Shown piece by piece: positions 1 through 7,584 of a stretch of 18,145 bases of DNA. The stretch's first letter is position 1; each line of letters begins with the position of its first letter. Source of the DNA: W1P20-047 sp045118335 (GTDB taxonomy: Bacteria; Actinomycetota; Coriobacteriia; Coriobacteriales; Eggerthellaceae). Where the stretch lies: positions 1-18,145 of the forward strand of contig JBGUXY010000088.1 in the NCBI GenBank assembly GCA_045118335.1, written 5' to 3'. The notes below the pieces were generated by a model. That model saw only the letters and a list, made by a program, of their open reading frames with translations. It ran no database searches and was not told the DNA's origin. A program made the translations under genes and the position numbers.

Positions 1-1107
1 GGCGGCGGTGCGCTTGCCAACGCGAGTCTGGAGCATGTAGAGCTTGCCCTGCTCGATGGTGAACTCGATGTCCATCATGTCGCGGAAGTGGTTCTCGAGC
101 AGCACGAAGATGTCTTCGAGTTCCTGGCCGGACTTCTCGAGACCCGGGGTCAGCTTCAGCTCGGCGATGGGGCTCGTGTTGCGAATGCCGGCGACGACGT
201 CTTCGCCCTGGGCGTTGACCAGATAGTCACCGTAGAATTCCTTCTTGCCGTTGGCGGCGTTGCGGGTGAAGGCCACGCCGGTAGCGGAGGTCTCGCCCTT
301 GTTGCCGAATACCATGGACTGCACGTTGACGGCGGTTCCCAGGTCGTCGGCGATCTTGTTCTGCTTACGGTAGAGGACCGCACGCGGGTTGTTCCAGCTG
401 CCGAACACGGCTTCGATGGCGAGCCTGAGCTGGGTAGTCGGATCCTGCGGGAAGGCCGCTTTGCCGTCTACGTTCAGATCGGGATAGGCCTCGAGGTCAA
501 CCTGCTCGGCGAAGATGTCTTTGAACTGGGCTACGAGTTCTTGCAGGTCCTCAGCGGTGAGGTCGGTGTCGCTCTTGGCGCCACGCTGGTTCTTCATGGC
601 CGTGATGGCCTTCTCGAACAGCTCGCCATCAAGACCCATGACCACGCTGGAGAACATCTGGATGAAGCGACGGTAGGAGTCCCATGCGAAGCGCGGGTTT
701 TCGGTCTGCTTGATGAGGCCGTTGATGGAAACGTCGTTCAGGCCCAGGTTGAGCACGGTGTCCATCATGCCGGGCATCGACAGCGGAGCGCCGGAACGCA
801 CGGAAACCAACAGCGGGTCTTCCGGATCGCCGATCTTTTTGCCCAGACGGGTTTCCAGGTCGATGCGATACTCGCGGATGGTGTCGAGGGCACCCTCTGG
901 CCAGGCATTGCCTGCATTGGCGTATTCCATGCAGGTCTGGCAGGTGATGGTGAACCCGGGCGGGACCGGAAGGCCAATGTTCGCCATTTCGGCGAGGTTC
1001 GCACCCTTGCCGCCCAGAATGGCCTTCATGTCGGTGTTACCCTCAGTAACGTTGTTGCCTTCTGCATCTTTACCAAATGCATACACGCGCTTTACTTCTT
1101 CAGCCAC
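1..1107 (-). CDS. ppdK: Pyruvate, phosphate dikinase, N-terminal part (runs off left edge)
   Basis: This is the first 369 codons of pyruvate, phosphate dikinase, which interconverts pyruvate + ATP + Pi and PEP + AMP + PPi in the cytoplasm. The start is GTG at 1105-1107, preceded 6 nt upstream by AGGAG (1114-1118); no upstream ATG fits. Visible family motifs: GGKGANLAEM (residues about 32-41), the GLPVPPGFTI stretch just after it, SVRSGAPLSMPGMMDTV (about 102-118) and LYMLQTRVGKRTA at the left edge. These belong to the N-terminal ATP-grasp nucleotide-binding domain. The phospho-histidine domain and the PEP/pyruvate barrel lie outside the window (the full protein is usually about 870-900 residues). 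It lies downstream of glyS on the same strand, separated by 294 nt containing a terminator hairpin, so it probably has its own promoter. Family assignment is near certain. Confidence 0.96.
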   Translation of the reverse strand, partial: MAEEVKRVYAFGKDAEGNNVTEGNTDMKAILGGKGANLAEMANIGLPVPPGFTITCQTCMEYANAGNAWPEGALDTIREYRIDLETRLGKKIGDPEDPLLVSVRSGAPLSMPGMMDTVLNLGLNDVSINGLIKQTENPRFAWDSYRRFIQMFSSVVMGLDGELFEKAITAMKNQRGAKSDTDLTAEDLQELVAQFKDIFAEQVDLEAYPDLNVDGKAAFPQDPTTQLRLAIEAVFGSWNNPRAVLYRKQNKIADDLGTAVNVQSMVFGNKGETSATGVAFTRNAANGKKEFYGDYLVNAQGEDVVAGIRNTSPIAELKLTPGLEKSGQELEDIFVLLENHFRDMMDIEFTIEQGKLYMLQTRVGKRTAA

Positions 1108-1158
1108 CTTATTCTCCTTATACCGTAAGATTCACTATGTCATACCGCAACAACTGGT

Positions 1159-1171
1159 CACAATCGTTGTG
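1159..1171. promoter_or_regulatory. Short palindrome upstream of ppdK
   Basis: CACAA-TCG-TTGTG is a perfect 5-bp dyad about 50 nt upstream of the ppdK start, next to an AT-rich TATATATT-like stretch just above it (about 1174-1185). It could be an operator or part of the ppdK promoter region. I could not find a convincing -35/-10 pair at normal spacing, so the promoter itself is unassigned. Confidence 0.2.
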
Positions 1172-1309
1172 GATGGACCAATATATAGTAACTCAAAAAC
1201 ACCCGAGACGTTTCCTCAACCACGCGATTCTCGGTATGTATCACAAATCGCCCCAATACGGAGCAAAAGAAACCGGCGTTGGACAGTGACAGTCTAGCCA
1301 ACAACGACA

Positions 1310-1335
1310 CATGGGGACCCATCCAGGTCCCCATG
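1310..1335 (-). terminator. Terminator hairpin after glyS
   Basis: CATGGGGACC and GGTCCCCATG form a perfect 10-bp stem with the 6-nt loop CATCCA, 66 nt after the glyS stop. On the minus strand it is followed by a moderately T-rich stretch (TGTGTCGTTGTT). A weaker stem (CCCAC 1362-1366 / GTGGG 1395-1399) lies between it and glyS. It probably ends the glyQS transcript before ppdK. Confidence 0.6.
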
Positions 1336-1401
1336 CGATTTCATCGTAGTCTGCATTGCCACCCACGGCGCCGGCAGCCAAAGCCGTCGGAGGTGTGGGC
1401 G

Positions 1402-3474
1402 TTATGCCTTTGCCAACGTGGAAAAGTCGGCTACGCTGGCGAACACCGACACGAATCGATTGAGCAGACGCAGGCGGTTGCGCTTCAAGGCCTCGTCCTC
1501 GTCCATGACCATGACGTTCTCGAAGAACTGGTCGATGGGCCCACGCAAGCTTGCCAACTCGCGCAGCGCCGCCGGGTAATCCCCACCTTCCAGCAACTGC
1601 GGGATGGCTGCGGCAGCGGCATCCACGGCCTTGGACAGGGTGGATTCATCGGATACCATGAGCGACTCGTCGACGTCGACACCAAGCTGTGCATCGCGCA
1701 GGTTGTTGGCGCGAGAGTAGGCGGTGGCAAGGTCGGCCATGACTTCGGGCATGCCCGCACGGGCTTCCTCGAGCGCCTTGGTGCGCACGTCGATAACGGC
1801 AGGCTCGGTGACGCCAGCGGCCAAGACGGCGTCGATGGCATCGGCGCTGCAGCCTTCGTCGCGCAAGATCACCTTCGTGCGGGTGACGAAGAAATCCACC
1901 ACGGCGGCATGGGCCGCGTCACGGTCGAAGTCGATGCCCACAAAACCGTCGAGCGCGAAGTCGATGGCCGCGTCGAGCGAGACGGGCAAGCCGGCGCGCA
2001 GCATGTTGACGATGCCAATGGCGCTGCGACGCAACGCGAACGGGTCGGAGGAGCCGGTGGGTCCCTGCCCGATGGCAATCAGGCCGCAGATGGTGTCGAG
2101 CTTGTCGGCGAAGGCCGCAAGCTTGCCCACCAGGGTGTCGGGCGCATCGTCGCCGGCAAAGCGGGGACGGTAGTGCTGCTCGATGGCACTCGCCACCTGC
2201 GGTGTTTCGCCCGATGCCAGTGCATAGTAAGAGCCCATGATGCCCTGCACGCTCGTGAACTCAATCACGGCATTCGTGACCAGGTCGGCCTTGCACAGCA
2301 GGCACGCGCGACGCAAGTCGGCGGAGTCGGTCTCGCTTAGGTTCGCATCGACGGAAAGGTGATCGGCCAGCTTCACCAGGCGGTTCGCCTTGTCTCGCAC
2401 GGTACCCAGGCTTTCCTGGAACACCACTTCGTCCAAACGCTCGACATAGGACTCCAACGGGTTTTTCAGGTCTTCCTCGTAGAAGAACTTGGCATCGTCT
2501 AGGCGAGCACGCACCACGCGCTCGTTGCCATCGATGATGGCGGCGTTGCACGCCGGGTCGCCGTTGCTGACGATGATGAAGCGGTTCGTGAGCTTGCCTT
2601 GCGCGTCGTAGAGCGGGAAATAGCGCTGGTGCATGAGCATGGCGTCGACGATGATCTCCTCGGGAACGCGCAGGAACTCTTCGTCGAACGTGGCGCACAA
2701 CGGCGTGGGATACTCGGAAAGGTTCACCACTTCCAGCAGCGTCTTGGCAGGCAGCTCGGCCCGCAGGCCCGTCTCGGCCTCGATTTCGGCTACGGCGCTG
2801 CGGATGACCTTCTCGCGCTCGGACTGCGTGGGAACCACCTTGGCGCTACGCACCACTTCGAGCAGGTCGGCAGCCGTGGACACCTTATGGAAGCCCGGGG
2901 CGAGCACACGATGGCCCATGGTCTGGTTACCGGATGTGGCACCGGCGTAGCTCACGGGAATCACCGCTTCGTCGAGCATGGCCACGATCCAGCGAATCGG
3001 CCGCACGAAGTACTCGCGGTAGCTGGCCCATCGGCAGCTGCGAGGCCATTTGATGGCGGGGATGATGGAAGCCAGCACGTCGGGAAGCAGGTCGATCACC
3101 GGCGTGGCGGGAATGCTTTTCACGGCGAAGACGTATTCCGTGCCGTTCACGTCGCGTCGCTGCAGATCTTCCACGCCAAGACCCTTGCCCCGCGCGAAGC
3201 CGATTGCGGCCTTCGTGGGGTTGCCCTGCTCGTCGAAGGCTATCTTGGCAGCAGGGCCCTTGTACTCCTCGACCAGCGCTTCGGTGGTATCGGCCAGGCC
3301 GTACCCCATCACGATCAGCCGGCGCGGGCTCGAATGGATTTCGATGCGCTCGTAGGGAATGCGGGCGGCATCGAGCAGTTCGGGAACCATCTTCTCGAGC
3401 TGCCCGTTGGCGGAATCGAGGTCGAATGCGGGAATTTCTTCCGTGCCTATCTCGAAGGCGAGCGTATGCGTCAT
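1402..3474 (-). CDS. glyS: Glycyl-tRNA synthetase beta subunit
   Basis: Beta subunit of the bacterial alpha2-beta2 glycyl-tRNA synthetase; it carries most of the tRNA recognition while GlyQ activates glycine. The start is the ATG at 3472-3474 (MTHTLAFEIGTEEIPAF), preceded by GGGGAGGGG. The product is 690 residues, the normal family length. N-terminal FEIGTEEIPA, the VRPIRWIVA segment (residues about 140-150), RYFPLYDAQGKL, the IIVSNGD segment and the C-terminal DALR-type anticodon-binding domain ending in RLRLLNRFVSVFASVADFS are all typical of the family. It starts 1 nt after the glyQ stop (TAA-C-ATG), so the subunits are translationally coupled. No frameshift or missing segment is visible. 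Most Actinobacteria outside this class use the unrelated single-chain GlyRS. Confidence 0.97.
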   Translation of the reverse strand: MTHTLAFEIGTEEIPAFDLDSANGQLEKMVPELLDAARIPYERIEIHSSPRRLIVMGYGLADTTEALVEEYKGPAAKIAFDEQGNPTKAAIGFARGKGLGVEDLQRRDVNGTEYVFAVKSIPATPVIDLLPDVLASIIPAIKWPRSCRWASYREYFVRPIRWIVAMLDEAVIPVSYAGATSGNQTMGHRVLAPGFHKVSTAADLLEVVRSAKVVPTQSEREKVIRSAVAEIEAETGLRAELPAKTLLEVVNLSEYPTPLCATFDEEFLRVPEEIIVDAMLMHQRYFPLYDAQGKLTNRFIIVSNGDPACNAAIIDGNERVVRARLDDAKFFYEEDLKNPLESYVERLDEVVFQESLGTVRDKANRLVKLADHLSVDANLSETDSADLRRACLLCKADLVTNAVIEFTSVQGIMGSYYALASGETPQVASAIEQHYRPRFAGDDAPDTLVGKLAAFADKLDTICGLIAIGQGPTGSSDPFALRRSAIGIVNMLRAGLPVSLDAAIDFALDGFVGIDFDRDAAHAAVVDFFVTRTKVILRDEGCSADAIDAVLAAGVTEPAVIDVRTKALEEARAGMPEVMADLATAYSRANNLRDAQLGVDVDESLMVSDESTLSKAVDAAAAAIPQLLEGGDYPAALRELASLRGPIDQFFENVMVMDEDEALKRNRLRLLNRFVSVFASVADFSTLAKA

Positions 3475-3475
3475 G

Positions 3476-4411
3476 TTATTTCCCCTCCCCTTCATCGGTG
3501 AGCTCGAGGCCGACGACGTTTTGCATGTACGAAGCACAGCAGCTTTTCGCCATGGAGCGGACGCGCAGGATGTAGGCCATGCGTTCGGTGGCGGAAATCA
3601 CCCCGCGGGCGTCGAGCAGGTTGAACGTATGGCAGCACTTCAGCACCCAGTCGTAGGCCGGCAGAGGCAGATTGGCTGCCAGGCATGCCTGCGCTTCCCT
3701 TTCGCACTGGTTGAACAGCTCGAAGAGGAATTCCGTGTTGCCGATCTCGAAGTTGTAGGTAGAAAACTCGCGCTCGTTTTCCAGGTAGACGTCGCCATAG
3801 GTGAACTCCACGCCATCGTCGCCACGCGCCCAGATGATGTCGAACACCGAGTCGACGCCCTGGATGTACATGGTCAAGCGTTCCAGGCCATAGGCGAGCT
3901 CGACGGGAACGGGGCTGCACTCGAAGCCACCCACCTGCTGGAAATAGGTGAACTGCGTCACTTCCATGCCATCGATCCACACTTCCCAGCCCAAGCCCCA
4001 GGCACCAAGCGTCGGGCTTTCCCAATCGTCTTCCACGAACCGGACGTCGTGCTCGGTGGGCTCGATGCCCATAGCCCTCAGGCTACCCAGGTAAAGGTCT
4101 TGGATATTGTCGGGCGAAGGCTTCATTAATACCTGGAACTGGTAGTAGAACTGCAGGCGGTTGGGGTTTTCGCCATAACGGCCATCGGTGGGACGGCGGC
4201 ATCCCTGCACGTAAGCGGTACGCCACGTGTCGGGACCCAACGAGCGCAAGGTCGTTGCAGTGTGGTTCGTGCCCGCGCCCACTGCGCCGTCATAAGGCTG
4301 CAAGATGACGCAGCCCTGGGCAGCCCAATAATGCTGCAGGCTCATGATGATGTCTTGAAAGCTGGGAACCGGAGCGTTGCCCGGTGCAGCTGCTGGCGTC
4401 TGCGTTGCCAT
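3476..4411 (-). CDS. glyQ: Glycyl-tRNA synthetase alpha subunit
   Basis: Class II catalytic subunit that makes glycyl-adenylate and, with GlyS, charges tRNA-Gly. An in-frame extension runs further upstream, but the start is set at the ATG 4409-4411 (MATQTPAAAP) because it is preceded by GAGGAG at about 6 nt and family homology begins at FQDIIMSLQHYWAAQGC (residues about 18-34). Diagnostic blocks: GAGTNHTATTLRSLGPD, AYVQGCRRPTDGRYGENPNR, LYLGSLRAMGIEPTEHDVRF, ESPTLGAWGLGWEVW and FTYFQQVGGFEC. Length is 311 residues against about 300 for the family; the extra is an Ala/Pro-rich N-terminus. It lies 53 nt after lepB and 1 nt before glyS on the same strand. Confidence 0.97.
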   Translation of the reverse strand: MATQTPAAAPGNAPVPSFQDIIMSLQHYWAAQGCVILQPYDGAVGAGTNHTATTLRSLGPDTWRTAYVQGCRRPTDGRYGENPNRLQFYYQFQVLMKPSPDNIQDLYLGSLRAMGIEPTEHDVRFVEDDWESPTLGAWGLGWEVWIDGMEVTQFTYFQQVGGFECSPVPVELAYGLERLTMYIQGVDSVFDIIWARGDDGVEFTYGDVYLENEREFSTYNFEIGNTEFLFELFNQCEREAQACLAANLPLPAYDWVLKCCHTFNLLDARGVISATERMAYILRVRSMAKSCCASYMQNVVGLELTDEGEGK

Positions 4412-4464
4412 GTTTCTCCTCACGTGTCTTGTCGTGTCATACGGTTCGATGTGCTCCCCAGCCG

Positions 4465-5034
4465 CTAGGACAGGGCGCCCAGACGGGCAAGCGGCCAGTA
4501 CACGAAAAAGGCATGGCCGGAAACGCTCGATTCCGGCACAGCCCCGAAGTAACGGGAATCCTGCGAGTTTTCGCGGTTGTCGCCCATAACCCAGATGCAC
4601 CCCTCGGGCACCGTGTAGGGGTATTCGACTTCGACGCCCACAGCAGGCGTGAGCGGGTATGAAAGCCCCTGCGCATACACATCGGCCTGTGGTTCACCGT
4701 CGACGTACACCACGCCGTCGGCAAGGTCGACGGTCTGCCCTGCCGTGGCGATGCAGCGCTTGATGAGCGTGCGCGATGCGACCTCGGGATCTTGAAACGT
4801 CACGATGTCGCCTGGCCGAACGTCTCCGGAATAGTAGCTGATCTTCTCGGAGAACACCTTGTCTCCTACCATGATGGTGGGTTCCATGGAGCTCGAGGGA
4901 ATCTCGTAGGGCGCAACAACATAGGTGCGCAGCAAGAAGGCCGCGCCTAACACCACGGCCAACATGATCACGAATTCAACCAGCGAGCGGAAGAAGCCCC
5001 CCTCCTGCTGTTCGGCATGCCGACCTGAACTCAT
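4465..5034 (-). CDS. lepB: Signal peptidase I
   Basis: Membrane-anchored serine protease that removes signal peptides from Sec and Tat substrates. The product is 189 residues from the ATG at 5032-5034 (MSSGRHAEQQ), with an AAAGGA element about 10 nt upstream; a 13-codon in-frame extension exists but lacks a Shine-Dalgarno sequence. One N-terminal membrane segment (residues about 18-37) is followed by the catalytic Ser box PSSSMEPT (nucleophile Ser49), the general-base Lys in LIKRC (Lys92) and the GDNRENSQDSRYFG box (151-164). All catalytic elements are intact. It follows trmD by 94 nt on the same strand, where rplS often stands, and precedes glyQ. The single-span, short form is the Gram-positive type. 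Confidence 0.96.
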   Translation of the reverse strand: MSSGRHAEQQEGGFFRSLVEFVIMLAVVLGAAFLLRTYVVAPYEIPSSSMEPTIMVGDKVFSEKISYYSGDVRPGDIVTFQDPEVASRTLIKRCIATAGQTVDLADGVVYVDGEPQADVYAQGLSYPLTPAVGVEVEYPYTVPEGCIWVMGDNRENSQDSRYFGAVPESSVSGHAFFVYWPLARLGALS

Positions 5035-5128
5035 CTGCGGGCATCCTTTCACGAGCACACCAAAACGGCGCAACTCACGTCATTTCAATAAATGCGCAGC
5101 GCGTCACCGCGGCTTGCGCAGTAGCACA

Positions 5129-5884
5129 TCATAGCGTTTCTTCGCCTCGTGGGACCTGCTCAGATAAACTCTTCAGAAAAGCAGCGTCGGAGGCGTCGAG
5201 ATTGGCCGAACCCAGCAAATCCGGGCGCATCTTCTGGGTCCGAAGGAGGCTCTGTTGACGACGCCAGGCGCCTATTGCCGCATGGTTGCCAGAACGAAGA
5301 ACCTCGGGCACGTCCATTCCCCGATACGTCGCGGGACGTGTGTACTGGGGGTATTCGAGCAATCCGTCGTAGAAGCTCTCGTCGACGGCCGAACCCTCGT
5401 CGCCAAGCACGCCTGGCAGTTTGCGCACGACGGCATCGATTACCACCATGCTGGCAAGCTCCCCGCTCGTGAGCACGTAATCGCCCAGGGAAATGCAGCG
5501 ATCGGCCAACGTATAGCAACGCTCGTCGATGCCCTCGTAATGCCCGCACACGAACAGCAGGTGTTCGCGCTCGGCTAGGTCGAGCGCCAGCGCCTCGCCG
5601 AAGCGCTCGCCAGTAGGCGTGAGGAAAATGGTATAGGGCTTGCCCGTTGCCGACTGCGCGCAGATCTGGTCGTGGGCTTCGAAGATGGGCTCGCATTTCA
5701 TGACCAGCCCTTGACCTCCCCCGTACGGCTCGTCATCGGTTGTGCGATGGCGGTCATGCGTCCAATCACGCAGGTCATGCGCGTGGAATTCCAGAACACC
5801 CTTCTCCTGCGCGATGCGCATCATCGAAGAGCCCATGACCGAATCGAACATGTGGGGAAACGTGGAAAGCGTCTCGACGATCAT
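5129..5884 (-). CDS. trmD: tRNA (guanine(37)-N1)-methyltransferase
   Basis: SPOUT-class, SAM-dependent enzyme that makes m1G37 next to the anticodon and so prevents +1 frameshifting. It has 251 residues starting MIVETLSTFP, as in the family, with AGGAGG 5-6 nt upstream. Visible motifs: DDEPYGGGQGLVMK (residues 50-63), the knot segments FLTPTG (87-92), CGHYEGIDERC (113-123) and ISLGDYVLTSGELA (131-144), and GVLGDEGSAVDESF (158-171). The C-terminus is normal. The Shine-Dalgarno contains the TAG stop of rimM, so the two genes are probably translationally coupled. No defects seen. Confidence 0.97.
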   Translation of the reverse strand: MIVETLSTFPHMFDSVMGSSMMRIAQEKGVLEFHAHDLRDWTHDRHRTTDDEPYGGGQGLVMKCEPIFEAHDQICAQSATGKPYTIFLTPTGERFGEALALDLAEREHLLFVCGHYEGIDERCYTLADRCISLGDYVLTSGELASMVVIDAVVRKLPGVLGDEGSAVDESFYDGLLEYPQYTRPATYRGMDVPEVLRSGNHAAIGAWRRQQSLLRTQKMRPDLLGSANLDASDAAFLKSLSEQVPRGEETL

Positions 5885-5893
5885 GGAGCCCTC

Positions 5894-6418
5894 CTAATCG
5901 GCGTTGAGGCCTATGAGACCAGCCGGTACGTGCACCCAGATGATGCGGTCGTCTTCCGAAAGACCCTCCACGAACTCGTCCACCACGGGAATCATCACCT
6001 CGCCGAAGGGGCCTTCCACCACCAGCACGGCCTGGGCCGTTCCGGCGAGCACTTCGACCACCTCTCCCAAGCCTTCCCGCTCGGAGTCGACCACGGAAAA
6101 TCCGAGCAGCGTCTGCGGCTCCTGCACGTTGGCCATGCCAACCACGTCTTCTTTGGCTGCCAGGCAATAGCATCCGACAATCGCCTCGGCATCGTCGATG
6201 GTGTCCACACCCTGAAAACAGACTTCGCAGGAATCATCGCGCACCTGGCGCACATCGGACACTACCGCCGTGCGCGGACCACGCAGCGTGGGCGGCACGA
6301 AATGCACGCGCAATCCCGGGAACAGCAGAAAAGGGAGGCCATCTGCGCTCTGCGCGACGACGCTCCCTTCCAGGTTCTTAGGCTTCACGATATGCGCGAC
6401 CCGTGTGAACTTGCTCAT
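5894..6418 (-). CDS. rimM: Ribosome maturation factor RimM
   Basis: Assembly factor for the head of the 30S subunit; it binds ribosomal protein S19. The product is 174 residues. The N-terminal RimM domain begins FTRVAHIVKPKNLEGSVVA (the family pattern is a GRI...HGLKGEV-like strand pair; here HIVKPKNLEG is a divergent version). The C-terminal PRC-barrel half contains LLGFSVVDSEREGLGEVVEV and EVMIPVVDEFV. The ATG (6416-6418) directly abuts the TAA of the upstream KH gene (TAAATG), with a GGAG inside that gene's last codons serving as the ribosome binding site. Position between khpA and trmD supports the call despite modest sequence conservation. Confidence 0.92.
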   Translation of the reverse strand: MSKFTRVAHIVKPKNLEGSVVAQSADGLPFLLFPGLRVHFVPPTLRGPRTAVVSDVRQVRDDSCEVCFQGVDTIDDAEAIVGCYCLAAKEDVVGMANVQEPQTLLGFSVVDSEREGLGEVVEVLAGTAQAVLVVEGPFGEVMIPVVDEFVEGLSEDDRIIWVHVPAGLIGLNAD

Positions 6419-6673
6419 TTAATCGATGAGCTCCACTTCCACGCGCTCCCCCACGCGCGAACCCGCGGCACGGGCAAGCGTGCGGATGGACTTGATAACC
6501 CTTCCCTGACGGCCGATGACCTTGCCAGCATCTTCTTCGTTGACGTCGATCTCGACCAGGATTTCACCGAACTCGGTAACCGATTCGGTCACTTCGAGCT
6601 CGTCTTTGTATTCGACGATGGGCTCTACGAGCACGCGTACGAGACCCGCAGCGTCAAACGTCTGCGAAGACAT
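6419..6673 (-). CDS. khpA: KH-domain RNA-binding protein (KhpA/YlqC family)
   Basis: Small single-KH RNA-binding protein of 84 residues. The KH signature VIGRQGRVIKSIR with GxxG = GRQG (residues 54-57) follows the beta strand EILVEIDVNEEDAGK. Relatives in Firmicutes partner with KhpB and affect cell envelope and division; whether that holds here is not visible. It starts 3 nt after the rpsP stop and abuts rimM, the standard place for this family. There is no strong Shine-Dalgarno in the short gap, so translation probably depends on rpsP. Confidence 0.93.
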   Translation of the reverse strand: MSSQTFDAAGLVRVLVEPIVEYKDELEVTESVTEFGEILVEIDVNEEDAGKVIGRQGRVIKSIRTLARAAGSRVGERVEVELID

Positions 6674-6676
6674 GTC

Positions 6677-6922
6677 TTACGCTTCTTTACGAGCCTGCTC
6701 GATGAGACGAGCCACCGTGTCGGTAGGCTGAGCGCCATTGGCGATCCAGCCATCGATCTTCTCGAGGTCGAGCTTGACCATCGCAGGGTCGACGCAGGGA
6801 TTGTAGCGGCCAACCTCTTCCACTGCACGACCTTCGCGGCGTGCGCGGGAATCGATGACTACGACACGGTAATACGGACGCTTCTTGGCGCCGTGACGAG
6901 AAAGACGAATCTTGACTGCCAT
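6677..6922 (-). CDS. rpsP: 30S ribosomal protein S16
   Basis: Ribosomal protein S16 of 81 residues, starting MAVKIRLSRHGAKKRPYYR and containing the family block VVIDSRARREGRAVEEVGRYNP. The start ATG 6920-6922 has AAGGAG about 8 nt upstream; the longer open frame upstream is not coding. It is the first gene of the rpsP-khpA-rimM-trmD operon and has a recognisable promoter and a roughly 60-nt leader containing a hairpin. Intact. Confidence 0.97.
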   Translation of the reverse strand: MAVKIRLSRHGAKKRPYYRVVVIDSRARREGRAVEEVGRYNPCVDPAMVKLDLEKIDGWIANGAQPTDTVARLIEQARKEA

Positions 6923-6955
6923 GAAAATGGACTCCTTAACATCAACGTATACATG

Positions 6956-6974
6956 CAAGGGGCTCGAACCCCTC
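6956..6974 (-). other. Leader hairpin of rpsP resembling a tRNA T-arm
   Basis: On the minus strand AGGGG-TTCGAG-CCCCT forms a 5-bp stem in the predicted 5' leader of rpsP, about 35 nt before the start codon. The core GGTTCGAGCC matches the T-arm consensus of tRNAs (G53 T T C R A N Y C61). No acceptor stem, CCA or anticodon arm can be found around it, so it is not a tRNA gene. Confidence 0.45.
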
Positions 6975-6992
6975 TGAAAACAGCGATTGAAT

Positions 6993-7021
6993 ATATTAAG
7001 GTGAACCGTGTGGTAATGCAA
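6993..7021 (-). promoter_or_regulatory. Promoter of the rpsP operon
   Basis: On the minus strand a -35 TTGCAT (7016-7021), a 17-nt spacer and a -10 TAATAT (6993-6998) lie about 70-100 nt before rpsP. This is a good housekeeping-sigma match (4/6 and 5/6) and predicts a start of transcription near 6985. Confidence 0.65.
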
Positions 7022-7249
7022 GCGCCGTCGTGAAACGACCACAAGCGGGTGCCGTAGCGCACTGCCCGCCACGCGAGCCCAAGGTGTTTTTCGCACGACG
7101 AGCTCTTGGAACAACGCTGCTCAAACGATCTCGTTCGGCTTTTCCCATCGTTTTGTTGAAATGCACGATTTAGCATCCCACATGCAAGATCGCACATGTC
7201 GTGATAAAGTCATGCGGATGCAGACGTCACTCGCAACGCAAAGGATTCC

Positions 7250-7531
7250 ATGAAGCTCTACCGCGCACATTACACTTCCCCCCGAGGGGCCGACCCTGTC
7301 AACGGGACGTTCGAATTCGAAAGCGGGCACAACGCCGGCTCGAAGGGAAACATGCACGACGCGCGCATCAAGATGCTCGAGCTCTTCGGAAAAGAAGCGG
7401 TAGCCTGGAACATCGACAACGTGGAACGCGCCGGCGAAGGGGAAGCATCCGAATATGTGCAGCTGCAACTCGATTTTCGCGAACCGAAAAAGACCCGCAA
7501 GCGACACAAGGTAGAACGCGGCAAGATGTGA
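7250..7531 (+). CDS. Conserved-looking small protein of unknown function
   Basis: A 93-residue plus-strand gene with AAAGGA 4-5 nt before ATG 7250. I do not recognise the family. The protein starts MKLYRAHYTSPRGADPVNG, has an acidic/aromatic first half, the segment MHDARIKMLELFGKEAVAWNI (residues about 35-55) that may be helical, and a strongly basic tail (KKTRKRHKVERGK, about 80-92) that could bind nucleic acid. There is no signal peptide or membrane segment. It stands alone, divergent from rpsP and convergent with serC, followed by two hairpins. It is probably real: good ribosome binding site, codon use like its neighbours, and no longer frame overlaps it convincingly. Confidence 0.75.
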   Translation: MKLYRAHYTSPRGADPVNGTFEFESGHNAGSKGNMHDARIKMLELFGKEAVAWNIDNVERAGEGEASEYVQLQLDFREPKKTRKRHKVERGKM

Positions 7532-7584
7532 CAGATTCGGCCATTGCTCGTTTGCCGCATTTTCCCTTGACAACAAGAGGGGCA

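Larger units (their letters stand above)
6923..7249. other. Divergent intergenic region rpsP / 93-codon gene
   Basis: 327 nt without a gene. It holds the rpsP promoter (6993-7021) and a leader hairpin on the minus strand. For the plus-strand gene starting at 7250 I see TGATAAAG near 7202-7209 as a possible -10, but no partner -35 at normal spacing. Confidence 0.7.

Noticed and set aside
88..1128. 346-codon plus-strand open frame
   Set aside because: Antisense to ppdK, whose protein motifs are clear on the other strand.
6956..7030. Possible tRNA gene suggested by the T-arm-like GGTTCGAGCC
   Set aside because: No acceptor stem, D-arm or anticodon arm on either side; the sequence is the rpsP promoter and leader.
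5672..7033. 453-codon plus-strand open frame
   Set aside because: It lies antisense across trmD, rimM, khpA and rpsP, all of which are unmistakable; it has no ribosome binding site and His/Arg/Asp-rich mirror composition.
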